DNA of 54,381 bases, from NCBI RefSeq assembly GCF_000235505.1, contig NZ_JH379027.1:1994148-2048528 (forward strand), written 5' to 3'. The notes under the pieces are model-generated. The model had not been told where the DNA came from. It saw only the letters and a list, made by a program, of their open reading frames with translations, and made no database searches. Below are positions 15,070 through 24,138 of the stretch, one piece after another (the first letter of the stretch is position 1; each line of letters opens with the position of its first letter). The stretch comes from Hungatella hathewayi WAL-18680 (GTDB lineage: Bacteria; Bacillota; Clostridia; Lachnospirales; Lachnospiraceae). A program made the position numbers and the translations under genes.

Positions 15070-15836
15070 TAATGCCTCATCCCCAGCCGCCACAGCATCA
15101 GGCTGGGAATCAGAAAGAGAAAAGCGGCAAATGGAAGATAGGCATACCACCAGTTGTGGGAGATACCCACCAGGTACAAAAACGGATAGTACTGAAACAG
15201 GGCAAAGGGAATCAGGTAGGTGCAGACAGTCAGAACCGTCTTTCCGTAAATGCCAATGGGATATTTCCCATATTCCCTGGCCCCGTCCGTAAACACATTC
15301 ATAAACTCCAGACCCTCCAGCGTAAAAAAGCAGAGGGATGCATAGATGATGAAGATGCCCGCAAACACAGCCGTCCCCCCGGCAATCATCGTCACCAGTA
15401 TCATGACCCGCCTCCCCGTCCAGTCCACCTGGCTCCGGGGAATGGCGTAAGCCAGCATGACGATGGCCTGCAGCAGCCGTCCGACGCGTGTCAGCTCAAA
15501 CTTGCTGCAAAGCACCTGGTAAATCGGCCCCATAGGACGAAGAAGCACCCGGTCAAACTCCCCATTTCCAATCATGCCGGAAAACATATCAAACCCGCGG
15601 AAAAATGCCTCCGCCAGCGTAAACGAGCTAAGCGTAATGGCAAAACACAGCAGCACCTGCGGGTAGGTAAATCCGTTCACCTGGTGGAACCGCTCCATCA
15701 TAAAGAAAACCCCTAAAAACACATTAAACGAAACAAGAAACTGTCCAATCGTCGTCAGGAGAAAGGACATCTTATGCTGCATCATACTTTCCACATGAAT
15801 TTCCAGAAAATGCAGATACAATCGAATTTGTCTCAT
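15051..15836 (-). CDS. ABC-2-type transporter permease (DUF990-like)
   Basis: Membrane subunit of an exporter, about 261 residues with six hydrophobic segments. It belongs with the paired ABC-2/DUF990 permeases, seen in the conserved stretch FSGMIGNGEFDRVLLRPMGPIYQVL, where a cytoplasmic coupling loop follows the second membrane pair. ATG 15836 has GGGGGAG 6 bases upstream; the longer frame to 15860 would overlap the preceding gene. It is the last of three leftward genes. Together with the permease at 15853 it should form a heterodimer driven by the ATPase at 16670. The cargo is unknown. Confidence 0.85.
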   Translation of the reverse strand: MRQIRLYLHFLEIHVESMMQHKMSFLLTTIGQFLVSFNVFLGVFFMMERFHQVNGFTYPQVLLCFAITLSSFTLAEAFFRGFDMFSGMIGNGEFDRVLLRPMGPIYQVLCSKFELTRVGRLLQAIVMLAYAIPRSQVDWTGRRVMILVTMIAGGTAVFAGIFIIYASLCFFTLEGLEFMNVFTDGAREYGKYPIGIYGKTVLTVCTYLIPFALFQYYPFLYLVGISHNWWYAYLPFAAFLFLIPSLMLWRLGMRHYQSTGS

Positions 15837-15852
15837 CAAATCTCCCCCTCTC

Positions 15853-16656
15853 TCAGCCACCCTGAATCACAACCCGTCTAAGCGCCCGCGCTTCCAGGAG
15901 CCGTCCCGCTAAGACCATCACAGCCAGCCAGAATATCTGAAGCCCCACACTCCTCATCATATCATTCCCTGCCAGCGTCCCCCCATAAATCAGAAACGGC
16001 ACGTTCTGCATGGAGGCAAAGGGCAGCAATTCCACCACACTCCGGATTCCGTCCGGCAGAAACGGCAGCGGAATCACCGCCCCGCTTAAGAATTCCGACA
16101 GCGAGGTCACCATCATTTTGAGCCCCTGGGCGGAAATGGTGAAGAAGGCGCACAGATACACAAGCATCCCAAACGCCACCACATTGAGCCAGGCCAGAAC
16201 CATGGACAGCAGAAACCACACCGCCGTGCCGCCATCCCCCGGCAGTGTCATCCGGAAAGGAGCCGGCATCAGGGAAGCCAGCAGCAGCACCGGCAGACAC
16301 CGCAGCACCGCCTTGGATAGCCGCACTGCCAGCCCCCGGACGAACCACATCCCATAGAGACTGACCGGCCGGCACAGTTCGTAGGCCACATTCCCGCTGG
16401 TGATGGAGTCAAACAACTCCCCCTCCCAGAACCAGGTCATAAACAGGGCCAGAAACGCCTGCTGAAGCCAGGTATAATTCACCAGCGCCTGAAAGCTCAT
16501 GGGAAATGCGCCCGCCCCGGCCGCGTAGAACGCCCGAAACAGAAGAATCTCCATAAATCCCCAGGCAAACTGGGTGATAATACCGGAAAATGCCGCCGCC
16601 CGGTACTGTAATCCATGAATAAAACGCATACGGAAAAATGACAGATATGTTCTCAT
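15853..16656 (-). CDS. ABC-2-type transporter permease (DUF990-like)
   Basis: Second membrane subunit, about 267 residues, with six hydrophobic segments. The motif FDSITSGNVAYELCRPVSLYGMW corresponds to the GE(F/V)DR..LRP loop of its neighbour, so the two are paralogous halves of one exporter. ATG 16656 follows GGGAGG by about 8 bases, just past the end of the ATPase gene, so translation of the three genes is probably coupled. No substrate can be inferred. Confidence 0.85.
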   Translation of the reverse strand: MRTYLSFFRMRFIHGLQYRAAAFSGIITQFAWGFMEILLFRAFYAAGAGAFPMSFQALVNYTWLQQAFLALFMTWFWEGELFDSITSGNVAYELCRPVSLYGMWFVRGLAVRLSKAVLRCLPVLLLASLMPAPFRMTLPGDGGTAVWFLLSMVLAWLNVVAFGMLVYLCAFFTISAQGLKMMVTSLSEFLSGAVIPLPFLPDGIRSVVELLPFASMQNVPFLIYGGTLAGNDMMRSVGLQIFWLAVMVLAGRLLEARALRRVVIQGG

Positions 16657-16669
16657 GTCCGTCACCTCC

Positions 16670-17470
16670 CTATATCTGATAGTCCCGGTACAGGGCAGCC
16701 GCCATCTCATCCAGGGTGGAGTCCGGTGACGGCCGGTGGGATTTCAAATCCTCCAGCGTCCCGTCCAACAGCAGCTGTCCCCGTCCGATTAACAACACCC
16801 GCTTGGCCAGGGCCTCAATATCCTGCATATCGTGGGTGGTGATGAGGACGGTGGTCTTGTGCCTGGCATTTAAGGTGACAATGAAATCCCGAACCGCCAG
16901 CTTGGACACGGCGTCCAGACCGATGGTGGGCTCGTCCAGAAACAGAAGACTGGGGCTGTGAAGAAGGGAAGCCGCAATCTCACACCGCATCCGCTGGCCC
17001 AGGGACAGCATACGTGCCGGAGTGCGGATGATTTCCTCCAGGGAGAGGAGGGTGATAAGCTCCTCCAGCGTCTCCCGGTACTGTGCCTGCGGCACCTGGT
17101 AAATGTCCCGCAGCAGCCCAAAAGAGTCAATCACCGGCACGTCCCACCACAGCTGTGTCCGCTGTCCAAAGACAACCCCGATATCTTTGACATACTCCCG
17201 TCTGTCCGCCCACGGCACACAGCCATTGACCCGGCAGATGCCGGAATCCGGTGTCAGAATACCGCTTAAAATTTTAATCGTGGAGCTTTTCCCCGCACCG
17301 TTAGGCCCAATATAGCCCACCATTTCCCCATCCTGGATGGTAAATGATAAATCCGTCAATGCGTGAACCGTCTCCGTCTGTCTGTGAAAAAGAGAGTGCA
17401 ATGCCTCCGAAAACCCAGCATTCCTCCGTGCGACCTGAAAGGTCTTGTTGATGTGTTCCACTGTAATCAT
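16670..17470 (-). CDS. ABC transporter ATP-binding protein
   Basis: 266-residue ATPase that energises the two permeases encoded after it. Walker A GPNGAGKS, signature-like SLGQRMRCE, Walker B LLFLDEPTIGLD and the H-loop TTHD are all present. The N-terminal FQVARRNAGFSEALHSLF insertion before Walker A is typical of ATPases paired with DUF990 permeases. ATG 17470 follows AGGAGG. A promoter candidate lies about 310 bases upstream, beyond a palindromic element. Confidence 0.9.
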   Translation of the reverse strand: MITVEHINKTFQVARRNAGFSEALHSLFHRQTETVHALTDLSFTIQDGEMVGYIGPNGAGKSSTIKILSGILTPDSGICRVNGCVPWADRREYVKDIGVVFGQRTQLWWDVPVIDSFGLLRDIYQVPQAQYRETLEELITLLSLEEIIRTPARMLSLGQRMRCEIAASLLHSPSLLFLDEPTIGLDAVSKLAVRDFIVTLNARHKTTVLITTHDMQDIEALAKRVLLIGRGQLLLDGTLEDLKSHRPSPDSTLDEMAAALYRDYQI

Positions 17471-17504
17471 GATTCATTCCTCCTGGTAGTCATATCCACG
17501 CAAG

Positions 17505-17645
17505 CCATGAGCCATGCCAAAAAAGGCGACGAAAGATTCGCGTTGTGCTCGCACATAAGCAAATCTTTCGTTGTCTTTTTTGATAGGGCGAAGCCCGTGA
17601 CCGAGACGCAGCAAAGCGGAGTCGAGGTCGCATGGCGGACTCACC
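17505..17645. repeat. palindromic, MITE-like structured element
   Basis: Within the 475-base gap 17471-17945, which has no convincing gene, a central 23-bp inverted repeat (17519-17541 with 17559-17581, 20 of 23 positions paired) is edged by A and T runs. It contains an inner TGTG/CACA stem. To its right are GGGC/GCCC and a symmetric GACC...GGTC helix containing tandem G-A mismatches (about 17597-17627). The outer ends TGAG..CCATGCC and GCATGGCGGACTCA are also inverted. This suggests a non-autonomous mobile palindrome or a structured RNA. On the minus strand the central hairpin with its T run could terminate the transcript leading to the ABC operon. Confidence 0.55.
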
Positions 17646-17777
17646 CATCAAACTCAAAAAAACTCACGTACACAATAATATCTTGCCAAGCGGTCAGGCG
17701 CTTCTAACATCCCAAGCGCCAACTCTCCCGGATTCATTCCGGGGGAATCCCGTGGTATAGAATTGTAAAGGATTTCC

Positions 17778-17806
17778 AGTATATCACCGCGCCCCGCCCC
17801 TGTCAA
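17778..17806 (-). promoter_or_regulatory. promoter facing the ABC exporter operon
   Basis: Minus-strand TTGACA (17806-17801), a 17-base spacer and TATACT (17783-17778). Start predicted near 17771. The transcript must cross the palindromic element before reaching the ATPase gene at 17470. Confidence 0.65.
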
Positions 17807-17866
17807 CCAGCTTTTTCTTATAATTATAAATATAATTTCCCCACAACATTTTAACACCCCACACCC

Positions 17867-17895
17867 TTGCGCCCCCGCCCATTTTATGGCATAAT
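17867..17895 (+). promoter_or_regulatory. promoter of the SGNH/MBOAT gene pair
   Basis: TTGCGC at 17867-17872, 17 bases, CATAAT at 17890-17895. The predicted start is about 45 bases before the first gene. Confidence 0.45.
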
Positions 17896-17945
17896 TCATA
17901 TCGAATGCATCACACCCAGCAACTTACAGACCAGGAGTCCCAACC

Positions 17946-19100
17946 ATGAAAAAAACAGTAAGATACCTCACGTTCCTGACCGCAGCCGCCACAACGCTGC
18001 TGCTTCCCATCATATTCGGCAAACTGGACGCCCATTTCTCCACCAGTGGCGTAGAAGATGCCAAAGCCTTCCCCGATATAACCGTGAATCACATATTATC
18101 CGGCCAGGCCCAGACCGACTTTGAGCAGTACATCCAGCAGAACCTCCCAGGCAAGCCCCTGATGGTCCGCCTGCGAAACCAGCTCACCTTCTCCCTGCTG
18201 GCCACCACCCCCAACAACAATTACAGCATGAACATGGACCGCAATCTGTTCACCTGGGGAAATGTCAGCGCCTACATGCAGTACAACGAGCCGGTCACCG
18301 AGGACTTCGCCAGAGACCTTGTGTCCAAAATCGAAAAAGTAGAAGCCCTGGCCGCCGAAAACGACATCCAGACTTTCGTGTACATCACCCCCTGCAAAGT
18401 CCGCTACTATGAGGAAGAACTCCCCTGGGTAGACAAAGTCATGGCCCCGGAGCGGACCGACGGCAATTACGAGCGCCTGATGGAGGCACTGCGGGCCACC
18501 GACTTAAACTATTTCGACAGCATCGACTACATCGACACCCACCGCCAGGAATTCGACGCCAGAGTCCCCCTGTATTACAGGACAAGCGTCCACTGGTCCA
18601 CCTACGTGGGCAATTTAGCAGGCGCCGCCTTAGGCGACTATATTGAAGAGAAGAGCGGCTACAACCTCCCGGAGCTGTCCATCACGGCCCGCCCCTGCGA
18701 GGAGCCGGTATACCCGGATTCCGACGCCTTCAACACCTTCAACCTGCTTCAGAAATCCTATGACCAGTACTATGAGCCGGTCATCGAGGTGACAGACAGC
18801 GCCACCGACGCCCCCGGCATGCTCTGCCGTGGCGGCAGTTTCATGGGTCAGAGCCTGTCCGCCATCATCCGTAACAACTATTTTGGCAAAAACGTCTATA
18901 TGGAAAATGACCAGATATTCACCGACGCTTTCGGCAATCTGGAGATTTTCCACGACTACAACGATGTGGACATGAAAGCCTATTTCCAGGATATCGACAT
19001 CCTGATACTGGAGGTCAACGAGCCCTCCATCCCGAGCATGAGCTTCGGATTTATTGACTACGTGCTGGAGCACCCGGAAGTGCTCCGCCAGGAAGAGTAA
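17946..19100 (+). CDS. AlgX/AlgJ-like SGNH-type acetyltransferase partner (extracytoplasmic)
   Basis: 384 residues with an N-terminal membrane or signal segment (about 7-24), then a domain resembling the SGNH-hydrolase-like proteins that work with MBOAT acyltransferases in polysaccharide O-acetylation. Supporting sequence: a GGSFMGQSL block with a serine in the nucleophile-like position (about 299-306), RTSVHWS (about 214-220) as the likely D/T-x-H-W element, and VYITPCKVRYYEEELPW. The gene is followed after 16 bases by an MBOAT gene, the usual pairing. The presumed job is to transfer acetyl from the MBOAT protein to a surface polysaccharide. The acceptor is not identifiable. Confidence 0.75.
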   Translation: MKKTVRYLTFLTAAATTLLLPIIFGKLDAHFSTSGVEDAKAFPDITVNHILSGQAQTDFEQYIQQNLPGKPLMVRLRNQLTFSLLATTPNNNYSMNMDRNLFTWGNVSAYMQYNEPVTEDFARDLVSKIEKVEALAAENDIQTFVYITPCKVRYYEEELPWVDKVMAPERTDGNYERLMEALRATDLNYFDSIDYIDTHRQEFDARVPLYYRTSVHWSTYVGNLAGAALGDYIEEKSGYNLPELSITARPCEEPVYPDSDAFNTFNLLQKSYDQYYEPVIEVTDSATDAPGMLCRGGSFMGQSLSAIIRNNYFGKNVYMENDQIFTDAFGNLEIFHDYNDVDMKAYFQDIDILILEVNEPSIPSMSFGFIDYVLEHPEVLRQEE

Positions 19101-19116
19101 GGAGAACATAACACAC

Positions 19117-20544
19117 ATGGTATTTTCATCTCCGGTATTTTTATTCATATTTCTGCCCATCACGCTGACACTTTACGCCCTGGCCGCCCTCACCCACAAG
19201 ATCCGGGTGAAAAACGCGGTTCTGCTGTTTTGCTCCATCTGTTTTTATGCCTACGGCGGCGTGTCCTATCTGGGCCTGTTATTCCTGTCCGTCCTGGTCA
19301 ACTGGGTCTGCGGCCTCAAGCTGTCCTCCATGGAGCGCGGACGACGCCGGACCATCGTGTTCATCCTGGGACTGGCCTACAACATCGGAATCTTAATCAT
19401 TTTCAAATATTTAAACCTGTTTGGCGATACCGCGGCCTGGATTGCCGGGAAGATAACGGGCCAGCCGGTGGCTTCCATCATTCCGGCCATCGCCCTCCCC
19501 ATCGGCATCTCCTTCTTCACGTTCCAGATTATGTCCTATCTGATTGACGTGTACAAGGAGACCGTCCCCTGCCAGCGCAGTCTGCCGGATTTGGCCCTCT
19601 ATGTCATGCTGTTTCCCCAGCTGATTGCCGGCCCCATCGTCCGCTACTCTGACGTGGAGCAGGAGATTGGAAGCAGAAGCGCCAGATTGTCCGACGTCTA
19701 CGAGGGCGTTTTCCGCTTTATGGTGGGTTTCATCAAGAAAATCCTTCTGGCAAATGCTGTCGGCAAGGCTGCTGATTTGGCCTTCGTGCTGGAGCCCGGA
19801 ATCGGCGTCATCTATGCCTGGGTCGGCGTCATCTGCTACGGCCTTCAGGTATACTTAGATTTCTGGGCCTACTCCGACATGGCGATTGGTCTTGGAAGAA
19901 TCTTCGGATTCCATTTCCTGGAGAACTTCAACGACCCCTATATCTCCAAAAGCATCAGCGAATTCTGGAGACGGTGGCACATTTCCCTGTCCACCTGGTT
20001 CCGGGACTACGTGTACATTCCCTTAGGCGGCAGCCGGGAGGGCCTGTTCAAAAACTGCCGCAACTTCCTCATCGTCTTTGCCCTGACCGGCATCTGGCAT
20101 GGGGCCAGTTGGAATTTCCTGCTGTGGGGACTTTATTTCGCCCTGTTCCTGATACTGGAGAAGCTGTGGCTTCGAAAAATCCTGGAAAAACTGCCATCCT
20201 TCCTTCGCCACATCTACGTTCTGCTGGTGGTGGGTATCGGCTGGGTCTTCTTCCGGGCCGACACCATGGGAGCCGCCCTGGGCTTTATCGGAGATATGTT
20301 CTCCCTCACCCTGATGGGCACCCACGAGCGGGAACTGGCCGAGCTGCTGTGCGGCGGCAAATTCCTGCTCCAGTTCGCCGTTTCCATCCTGTTCTGCACG
20401 CCGCTGTTTACAAGGCTACACCGGAAGCTGGAGGAGAAGAATCTGGGCGTTATAAGCGATGTGACCGTTGTGGCAGTTTTCGTCCTGGCCGTGTGCGAGA
20501 TGATGGCCAGCGGCTACAATCCATTTATTTATTTCAGGTTCTAA
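19117..20544 (+). CDS. MBOAT-family O-acyltransferase (AlgI/DltB-like)
   Basis: A 475-residue polytopic membrane enzyme that moves acyl groups across the membrane. MBOAT hallmarks are visible: SISEFWRRWHISLSTWFRDY followed by YIPLGG, and the catalytic-histidine motif GIWHGASWNFLLWG. About ten membrane segments are present. ATG 19117 follows AAGGAG by 12 bases; the frame is open further upstream but overlaps the previous gene. Paired with the SGNH protein at 17946, it most likely acetylates an exported glycan or teichoic-type polymer. A DltB role is less likely because no dltA, dltC or dltD is nearby. Confidence 0.88.
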   Translation: MVFSSPVFLFIFLPITLTLYALAALTHKIRVKNAVLLFCSICFYAYGGVSYLGLLFLSVLVNWVCGLKLSSMERGRRRTIVFILGLAYNIGILIIFKYLNLFGDTAAWIAGKITGQPVASIIPAIALPIGISFFTFQIMSYLIDVYKETVPCQRSLPDLALYVMLFPQLIAGPIVRYSDVEQEIGSRSARLSDVYEGVFRFMVGFIKKILLANAVGKAADLAFVLEPGIGVIYAWVGVICYGLQVYLDFWAYSDMAIGLGRIFGFHFLENFNDPYISKSISEFWRRWHISLSTWFRDYVYIPLGGSREGLFKNCRNFLIVFALTGIWHGASWNFLLWGLYFALFLILEKLWLRKILEKLPSFLRHIYVLLVVGIGWVFFRADTMGAALGFIGDMFSLTLMGTHERELAELLCGGKFLLQFAVSILFCTPLFTRLHRKLEEKNLGVISDVTVVAVFVLAVCEMMASGYNPFIYFRF

Positions 20545-20612
20545 TGGGAGACTTGTCTTTTTTAAAAGTACGTTATATAATAAAGACTGCCGGCGAAGCC
20601 GTGTAGATAACG

Positions 20613-20637
20613 ATTATGAACTTGTTCATAATATAAT
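20613..20637 (+). promoter_or_regulatory. possible gltX promoter with overlapping inverted repeat
   Basis: A perfect TATAAT at 20632-20637 lies 54 bases before gltX, without a good -35. An 8-bp inverted repeat (ATTATGAA, 20613-20620, with 20625-20632) abuts it and could be an operator. Confidence 0.35.
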
Positions 20638-20690
20638 GGACAAGATAATTAAATTACTATAAATATAAAGAAGATACAGGAGTATATATC

Positions 20691-22142
20691 ATGAGCAGAG
20701 TGAGAACAAGATACGCACCGAGCCCTACCGGAAGAATGCATGTAGGGAATTTGAGAACGGCACTGTACGCCTACCTGATTGCCAAACACGAGGGGGGAGA
20801 TTTCCTTCTCCGGATTGAGGATACGGACCAGGAGCGTTATGTGGAGGGAGCGGTGGAGATTATTTACCGGACGCTGGAAAAAACCGGTCTGATTCATGAT
20901 GAGGGACCGGACAAGGACGGCGGCGTGGGCCCTTACGTGCAGAGTGAGAGACAGGCGGCCGGAATCTATCTGGACTATGCAAAGAAGCTGGTGGAAAAGG
21001 GCGAGGCCTATTACTGCTTCTGCGACCAGGAGAGACTGGACTCCTTAAAGACCGTGGTGGACGGACAGGAGATTATGACCTACGACAAGCACTGCCTGCA
21101 TTTGACGAAGGAAGAGGTGGAAGCCAATCTGGCGGCCGGAAAGCCTTACGTCATCCGCCAGAACAACCCGACGGAGGGAACCACCACCTTCCACGATGAG
21201 ATTTACGGAGATATCACGGTGGACAACTCGGAATTGGACGACATGGTGTTAATCAAATCCGACGGATACCCCACCTACAATTTTGCCAACGTGGTGGACG
21301 ACCATCTCATGGGCATCACCCACGTGGTCCGGGGAAATGAGTACCTTTCCTCCTCCCCGAAATACAACCGCCTCTACGCGGCTTTCGGCTGGGAGGTTCC
21401 GGTCTATGTGCATTGCCCGCTGATTACCAACGAGGAGCACAAGAAGCTGAGCAAGAGAAGCGGCCATTCCTCCTACGAGGATTTGATTGAGCAGGGCTTC
21501 CTGTCCGAGGCTGTGGTGAACTACGTAGCCCTTCTTGGCTGGTCCCCGGAGGAGAACCGGGAGATTTTCTCCCTGCAGGAGCTGGTGGAGCAGTTTGACT
21601 ACCGCCACATGAGCAAGTCCCCGGCGGTCTTTGACGTGACCAAATTAAAATGGATGAACGGCGAGTATATGAAATCCATGGACTTTGACGCCTTCTACGA
21701 GATGGCGGAGCCTTACTTAAAGGAGACCATCAAGAAGGACCTGGATTTGAAGAAGATTGCCAATATGGTAAAGACGAGAATCGAGGTATTCCCGGATATT
21801 GCGGAGCATATCGATTTCTTCCAGGAACTGCCGGAATACGACAAGGCCATGTACACCCACAAGAAGATGAAGACTAACGAGGAGACTTCCCTTGCGGTCT
21901 TAAAGGATGTGCTGCCTCTCTTAGAGGCCCAGGAGGATTTCAGCAACGACGCTCTATATGCGCTGCTGGCAAAATACGTGGAGGAGAAGGGCTGCAAGAC
22001 CGGTTATGTGATGTGGCCAATCCGCACGGCGGTGTCCGGCAAGCAGATGACCCCGGCGGGAGCCACGGAGATTATGGAAGTGCTGGGAAAAGAAGAGTCC
22101 CTGGACAGAATCCGAAAAGGGATTGCACTGCTGGAAGCGTAA
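20691..22142 (+). CDS. gltX: glutamate--tRNA ligase
   Basis: Class I aminoacyl-tRNA synthetase of 483 residues that charges tRNA-Glu (and tRNA-Gln in organisms that use GatCAB). The HIGH-type motif appears as [10 protein letters not shown] at about 10-19, followed by [13 protein letters not shown] and [10 protein letters not shown]. The KMSKS-type motif is KLSKRSG at about 247. Length is normal. ATG has AGGAG 9 bases upstream. Nothing unusual was seen. Confidence 0.97.
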   Translation: MSRVRTRYAPSPTGRMHVGNLRTALYAYLIAKHEGGDFLLRIEDTDQERYVEGAVEIIYRTLEKTGLIHDEGPDKDGGVGPYVQSERQAAGIYLDYAKKLVEKGEAYYCFCDQERLDSLKTVVDGQEIMTYDKHCLHLTKEEVEANLAAGKPYVIRQNNPTEGTTTFHDEIYGDITVDNSELDDMVLIKSDGYPTYNFANVVDDHLMGITHVVRGNEYLSSSPKYNRLYAAFGWEVPVYVHCPLITNEEHKKLSKRSGHSSYEDLIEQGFLSEAVVNYVALLGWSPEENREIFSLQELVEQFDYRHMSKSPAVFDVTKLKWMNGEYMKSMDFDAFYEMAEPYLKETIKKDLDLKKIANMVKTRIEVFPDIAEHIDFFQELPEYDKAMYTHKKMKTNEETSLAVLKDVLPLLEAQEDFSNDALYALLAKYVEEKGCKTGYVMWPIRTAVSGKQMTPAGATEIMEVLGKEESLDRIRKGIALLEA

Positions 22143-22162
22143 ACACAGAATAAAACAGAACA

Positions 22163-22204
22163 ATGCGGGGAGACGGCGAGCAATCCGTCTTCCCGCATTT
22201 TCAC
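22163..22204 (+). terminator. intrinsic terminator after gltX
   Basis: 15-bp stem (AATGCGGGGAGACGG at 22163-22177 with 22186-22200, one mismatch), 8-base loop, short TTTT tract. Confidence 0.7.
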
Positions 22205-22226
22205 TTGAAAAGAGGTACACATACAG

Positions 22227-24080
22227 ATGGCATTTCACAAATCACAGATGGAGGCAATCAGGCACAACCGCGGCCCCATGATGGTGCTGGCAGGTCCCGG
22301 CTCCGGCAAAACCACCGTCATCACCCACCGGACGAAGCATCTGATTGAGGAGTGCGGCGTGGATTCGTCCAAAATCCTGGTCATCACCTTCACCAGGGCC
22401 GCCGCCAGGGAGATGCGGGAGCGGTTTGAGCGTCTCATGGATGGCAAACCGTCCAGAGTCAGCTTCGGCACCTTCCACTCCGTCTTTTTTACCATATTAA
22501 AATACGCCTACCGCTACGACGCCTCCAACATCGCCAGGGACGAGCAGCGCACCCAGTTCGTGAAGGAGCTGATGGACCGTCTGGAGCTGGATGTGGAGGA
22601 TGAAAATGAATTCGTCAGTTCCATCTTGACGGAAATCAGCTCCGTCAAAGGCGAGATGGTAAACCTGGAACACTATTACGCCAAAAACTGCTCCGAGGAA
22701 ATCTTCAAGCGCCTGTACAACGGTTACGAGAAGAAAATGCAGCAGGCCAATCTGATTGACTTTGACGACATGCTGGTGATGTGCTACGAGTTGTTCGCCC
22801 AGAGAAAAGACATTCTGGAGGCATGGCAGGGGAGATATCAGTACATATTAATTGATGAGTTCCAGGATATCAACCGTATCCAGTACGAAATCGTGCGGAT
22901 GCTGGCCAGGCCGGAGGACAATCTCTTTATCGTGGGGGATGACGACCAGTCGGTGTACCGGTTCCGCGGCGCGAAGCCGGAGATTATGCTGGGCTTTGGA
23001 AACGATTATCCGGAGGCGAAGACCGTTCTTCTGGGCAGAAATTACCGCTCCACCGAGGACATCGTAAAGCCGGCCGTCCGCCTGATTGAGCACAACAAAA
23101 AGCGGTACGAAAAGGAAATCACCGCCGAGCGGGGCTCCGGCCGTCCCATCATCACCGTGGCCTGCAAGGACGCCATGGAGGAGACCCAGAAAATCGTATC
23201 GGAGCTACAGGGATATGTCCAGGCCGGATACCAGCTGACCGACATCGCGGTCTTGTACCGCACCAACATGAATCCCCGGCTTTTAGTGGAGCGGCTGATG
23301 GAATACAACATTCCCTTCCACATGAAGGACACTCTGCCCAATCTCTACGAGCACTGGATCACGAAGAACATTCTCTCCTACATCCGGGCCGCCCACGGGG
23401 ATTTGAGCCGGGCCAACATTCTCCAGATTATCAACCGCCCCAACCGCTACGTCAGCCGTGACTCCTTAGGGGAGCAGACGGTGTCCTTTGAGGCCGTCAA
23501 ATCCTTCTACCAGGACAAGAACTGGATGGTGGAGCGGATCGAGCAGCTGGAATATGATTTGAAAATGATAAAGACCATGGCGCCGGCCGCCGCCGTCACC
23601 TACATCCGGAAGGCGGTGGGCTATGACGACTATCTGAAGGAGTACGCCGGATTCCGCCGCTTAAAACCGGAGGAGCTTCTGGAAATCCCGGACCAGCTGT
23701 TGGAGAGCGCCGCCGCCTACAAGACTATGGACGCCTGGTACGCCCACATGAAGGAGTACGGAGAACGTTTGAAGCAGAAGGCCCAGGACCAGACATCCAA
23801 ACCGGAGGGCGTGGCGCTGATGACCATGCACAGTTCCAAGGGACTGGAATTCCAGGTGGTCTACATCATGGATGCCAACGAGGGAATCACTCCCCACCGG
23901 AAAGCCATGCTGGACGCCGACATGGAGGAGGAGCGCCGCATGTTCTACGTGGCCATGACCAGGGCGAAAGACCGCCTTCATGTCTATTACGTGAAGGAGC
24001 GCTACGGCCGCCGCCAGGAGGCCTCCCGGTTTATCGGGGAATATCTGGAGCCCTCGAAGAATGTAACGGTGAAACAGTAA
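22227..24080 (+). CDS. UvrD/PcrA-type superfamily 1 DNA helicase
   Basis: A 617-residue ATP-dependent 3'-5' helicase of the UvrD/Rep family. Motif I is LAGPGSGKTTV, motif Ia VITFTRAAAREM, motif II LIDEFQDIN, motif III VGDDDQSVYRFRGA, motif IV region LGRNYRS, motif V TMHSSKGLEFQ, and motif VI FYVAMTRAKDRL. It is shorter than PcrA (about 740) and lacks its C-terminal extension, so it is a UvrD-like helicase other than PcrA. Its position just before a cobalamin gene suggests no specific pathway. A role in repair or recombination is inferred from family. Confidence 0.92.
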   Translation: MAFHKSQMEAIRHNRGPMMVLAGPGSGKTTVITHRTKHLIEECGVDSSKILVITFTRAAAREMRERFERLMDGKPSRVSFGTFHSVFFTILKYAYRYDASNIARDEQRTQFVKELMDRLELDVEDENEFVSSILTEISSVKGEMVNLEHYYAKNCSEEIFKRLYNGYEKKMQQANLIDFDDMLVMCYELFAQRKDILEAWQGRYQYILIDEFQDINRIQYEIVRMLARPEDNLFIVGDDDQSVYRFRGAKPEIMLGFGNDYPEAKTVLLGRNYRSTEDIVKPAVRLIEHNKKRYEKEITAERGSGRPIITVACKDAMEETQKIVSELQGYVQAGYQLTDIAVLYRTNMNPRLLVERLMEYNIPFHMKDTLPNLYEHWITKNILSYIRAAHGDLSRANILQIINRPNRYVSRDSLGEQTVSFEAVKSFYQDKNWMVERIEQLEYDLKMIKTMAPAAAVTYIRKAVGYDDYLKEYAGFRRLKPEELLEIPDQLLESAAAYKTMDAWYAHMKEYGERLKQKAQDQTSKPEGVALMTMHSSKGLEFQVVYIMDANEGITPHRKAMLDADMEEERRMFYVAMTRAKDRLHVYYVKERYGRRQEASRFIGEYLEPSKNVTVKQ

Positions 24081-24138
24081 GCGTATGCCATAGATGTTAA
24101 ATGGAATGGAGACGACGTACGGGAAAGAAGGAGAAATC

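Noticed and set aside
17363-17707. Plus-strand 114-codon frame over the palindromic element
   Set aside because: It runs antisense into the ATPase gene and across inverted repeats; no family resemblance or ribosome site.
17654-17737. A 27-codon minus-strand frame in the ABC operon leader (MNPGELALGM start)
   Set aside because: It lies downstream of a good promoter, but it has no convincing ribosome site and no runs of one amino acid, so it is not supported as a gene or leader peptide.
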